From NCBI GenBank assembly GCA_035530955.1, contig DATKTT010000179.1:1-14136 (forward strand): 14,136 nucleotides of DNA, written 5' to 3'. Below, one piece after another: positions 13,029 to 14,136 of the stretch; position 1 is the first letter of the stretch, and each line of letters begins with the position of its first letter. Position numbers and translations under genes: made by a program. The notes under the pieces are model-generated. The model did not search any database and was not told where the DNA came from. It saw only the letters and a list, made by a program, of their open reading frames with translations. Origin of the DNA: Williamwhitmania sp035530955. Lineage in GTDB: Bacteria > Bacteroidota > Bacteroidia > Bacteroidales > Williamwhitmaniaceae.

Positions 13029-14136
13029 TCAACGTGCCATTATCCATCCATCACCATTTTTCTTTTTATAGCTTTCCAACGAAAGTTTAGCCTCTTCCTT
13101 AGTCTTATGCCCGCTAATTACCACAGAGTTTAAGCCATTGCCGCGCTGCATTATTATTGGTTGATAGCCTTTTGCTTCCAACTTGGTTTTCATTGCTTCA
13201 GCGTTTGCTTTACTTGTAAAGGTGCCTACAATTACGAAAAACTTGTTGGATGGGCTGTCAATTACTGGTTTCACATACACCGGTAGTGGTTTAACTTTGG
13301 CCTGGGGCGTGTTAGAGTGAGCAACTTGGGTTGCAGTTGTATCCTTATGCGTAGTATCAACCGCTATGGTTTTGGCATAGTCGATGGTGGGAGTTGTATC
13401 ACCAGATGGGCGAAATAGGTTTGCTATATTGTCGTATTGCCATACTGCAATGGCTAGAACTACAATGAGGGAAAAGACAAGCAGGAGCCAATTCCTTCCT
13501 GACTTATTTGATGCGGATTTTTGCTTTGAATTCTTCTTTGGAGGCATAGATTTAATCTCAGTAGTTGTTATTGGCACTTCTGTTTGCTCTTTTTTTGTTT
13601 CTATTGGCTGCACTAATTCAACTGGGGCCTTGCTTGTTACCTCAGGTGCTATAGCCTTTTCTTCCTCAACTTTATTAGGTTTACGTTTGGTAATAGGTGG
13701 TTTGGAGGACGTTTTTTTTGCGGCCGGTGATGGTTCCTTTTCTATCGAAACTGGCTCTGCCGAAGGTATAGCCTTTTCCGATTCTTTTAAATTTTCAATA
13801 GATTTTATTGCGGCTGGTTTATCTGAATTTTTTGATGTGTCTAGCGTAAATAGAGTGGTTCCCCTAGAATCGAGCGAGAAATATCCCAGTTCTGGCAAGT
13901 ATACCTTTTCGCCCTTTTCTATTTGAGCCTTAAGGTTCTCAACATAATCCCGAACCTTTGTAGATGCATCTACCTTGGTCAATTCTTCTCTTTCTGCAAG
14001 AAAATTTTCAACCAGACCGTCGTTATACCGCAGAAATGGGCTGAATGTGGTATTTTTAATATCGCGTACGTCACCGGTATCCTTGACCAGAAAAGCTCCG
14101 AAGTCTGGAATAATTACTCTGTTGTGTTTTTCCAGT
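13029..14136 (-). CDS. SPOR-domain protein with N-terminal HU/CCDC81-like domains, cut by the window end
   Basis: At least 368 residues are visible, and the 5' end lies beyond the window: the frame is open to base 14136, so the first start-like codon (TTG at 13982) is not the real start. Numbering from the edge, residues 1-50 (EKHNRVIIPDFGAFLVKD) are an HU/CCDC81-like domain, and about 55-95 (VENLKAQIEKGEKVYLPELG) a second one. These pairs are typical of Bacteroidota SPOR proteins. A Pro/Lys/Glu-rich linker follows, then one membrane helix (about 215-233, NWLLLVFSLIVVLAIAVW), a periplasmic Thr/Pro-rich linker, and the C-terminal SPOR domain (about 297-368, KFFVIVGTFTSKANAEAM). SPOR domains bind denuded peptidoglycan at division sites. 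The cytoplasmic HU-like part might bind nucleic acid or protein, but this is unproven. It ends at a strong terminator. Confidence 0.9.
   Translation of the reverse strand, partial: LEKHNRVIIPDFGAFLVKDTGDVRDIKNTTFSPFLRYNDGLVENFLAEREELTKVDASTKVRDYVENLKAQIEKGEKVYLPELGYFSLDSRGTTLFTLDTSKNSDKPAAIKSIENLKESEKAIPSAEPVSIEKEPSPAAKKTSSKPPITKRKPNKVEEEKAIAPEVTSKAPVELVQPIETKKEQTEVPITTTEIKSMPPKKNSKQKSASNKSGRNWLLLVFSLIVVLAIAVWQYDNIANLFRPSGDTTPTIDYAKTIAVDTTHKDTTATQVAHSNTPQAKVKPLPVYVKPVIDSPSNKFFVIVGTFTSKANAEAMKTKLEAKGYQPIIMQRGNGLNSVVISGHKTKEEAKLSLESYKKKNGDGWIMAR

Noticed and set aside
13384..13926. A 180-codon open frame on the plus strand inside the SPOR gene
   Set aside because: The opposite frame encodes recognisable HU-like, membrane and linker segments. 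The plus-strand product is Ser/Phe-rich with no family signal, typical of a shadow of a Lys/Glu/Pro-rich linker.
1..14136. Search for a CRISPR array, insertion sequence, integrase, toxin-antitoxin or defence island
   Set aside because: No regularly spaced repeats, transposase or recombinase motifs, or defence-type domains were seen. The genes are typical chromosomal single units.

Overview
The window looks like chromosomal DNA of a member of the Bacteroidota (probably a Bacteroidales/Marinilabiliales-type anaerobe or microaerobe; this is inference, as there is no rRNA). The evidence is: promoters of the Bacteroidota form TTTG-N19/20-TAnnTTTG, almost no Shine-Dalgarno sequences, a SPOR protein with the N-terminal HU/CCDC81-like domains typical of this phylum, a TPR/SpoIIE-phosphatase sensor of the Bacteroidota type, and a PMCA-type calcium ATPase. 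I see no tRNA, rRNA, CRISPR, insertion sequence, integrase or phage gene. It reads as an ordinary core/housekeeping region, and I did not find a convincing new multi-gene system.

Layout. 104-1039 (-) is an OxyR-type LysR regulator, divergent from 1326-1982 (+), a 1-Cys (Prx6-type) peroxiredoxin. Their shared intergenic region holds a promoter for each gene and a four-half-site operator array, so this pair looks like a self-contained peroxide-response module. 2091-2945 (+) is a secreted DUF3108 protein that converges on 3017-3727 (-), a metallo-beta-lactamase-fold hydrolase. 3797-4018 (-) is a doubtful small coding fragment. 4021-4719 (+) is a PPP-family phosphatase that converges on 4766-5449 (-), a YugP-type membrane zinc peptidase. 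The peptidase is divergent from 5626-6444 (+), a membrane-anchored RsiV-like DUF3298 protein. 6434-8623 (-) is a TPR/transmembrane/coiled-coil/SpoIIE phosphatase whose 3' end overlaps the DUF3298 gene. 8818-11694 (+) is a large P-type Ca2+ ATPase. After a 287-base gap with several inverted repeats comes 11982-12266 (+), a small helical protein that interlocks stop codons with 12263-12982 (-), a YgjP/SprT-like metalloprotease. 13029-14136 (-) is a SPOR-domain protein cut by the window edge; its reading frame continues to the last base even though the first start-like codon lies at 13982.

How they fit together. The oxyR/peroxiredoxin pair is a clear functional unit. The other genes are mostly single transcription units in alternating or convergent orientation, with strong minus-strand terminators at 2944-2979, 4718-4753 and 12983-13008. 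Most relate to envelope, signalling or housekeeping functions. The most useful second looks are the OxyR operator geometry, an intrinsic terminator that abuts the start codon of the YgjP-type protease, an apparent extra transmembrane hairpin inserted between M3 and M4 of the Ca2+ ATPase, and overlapping alternative hairpins in the gap after the ATPase.
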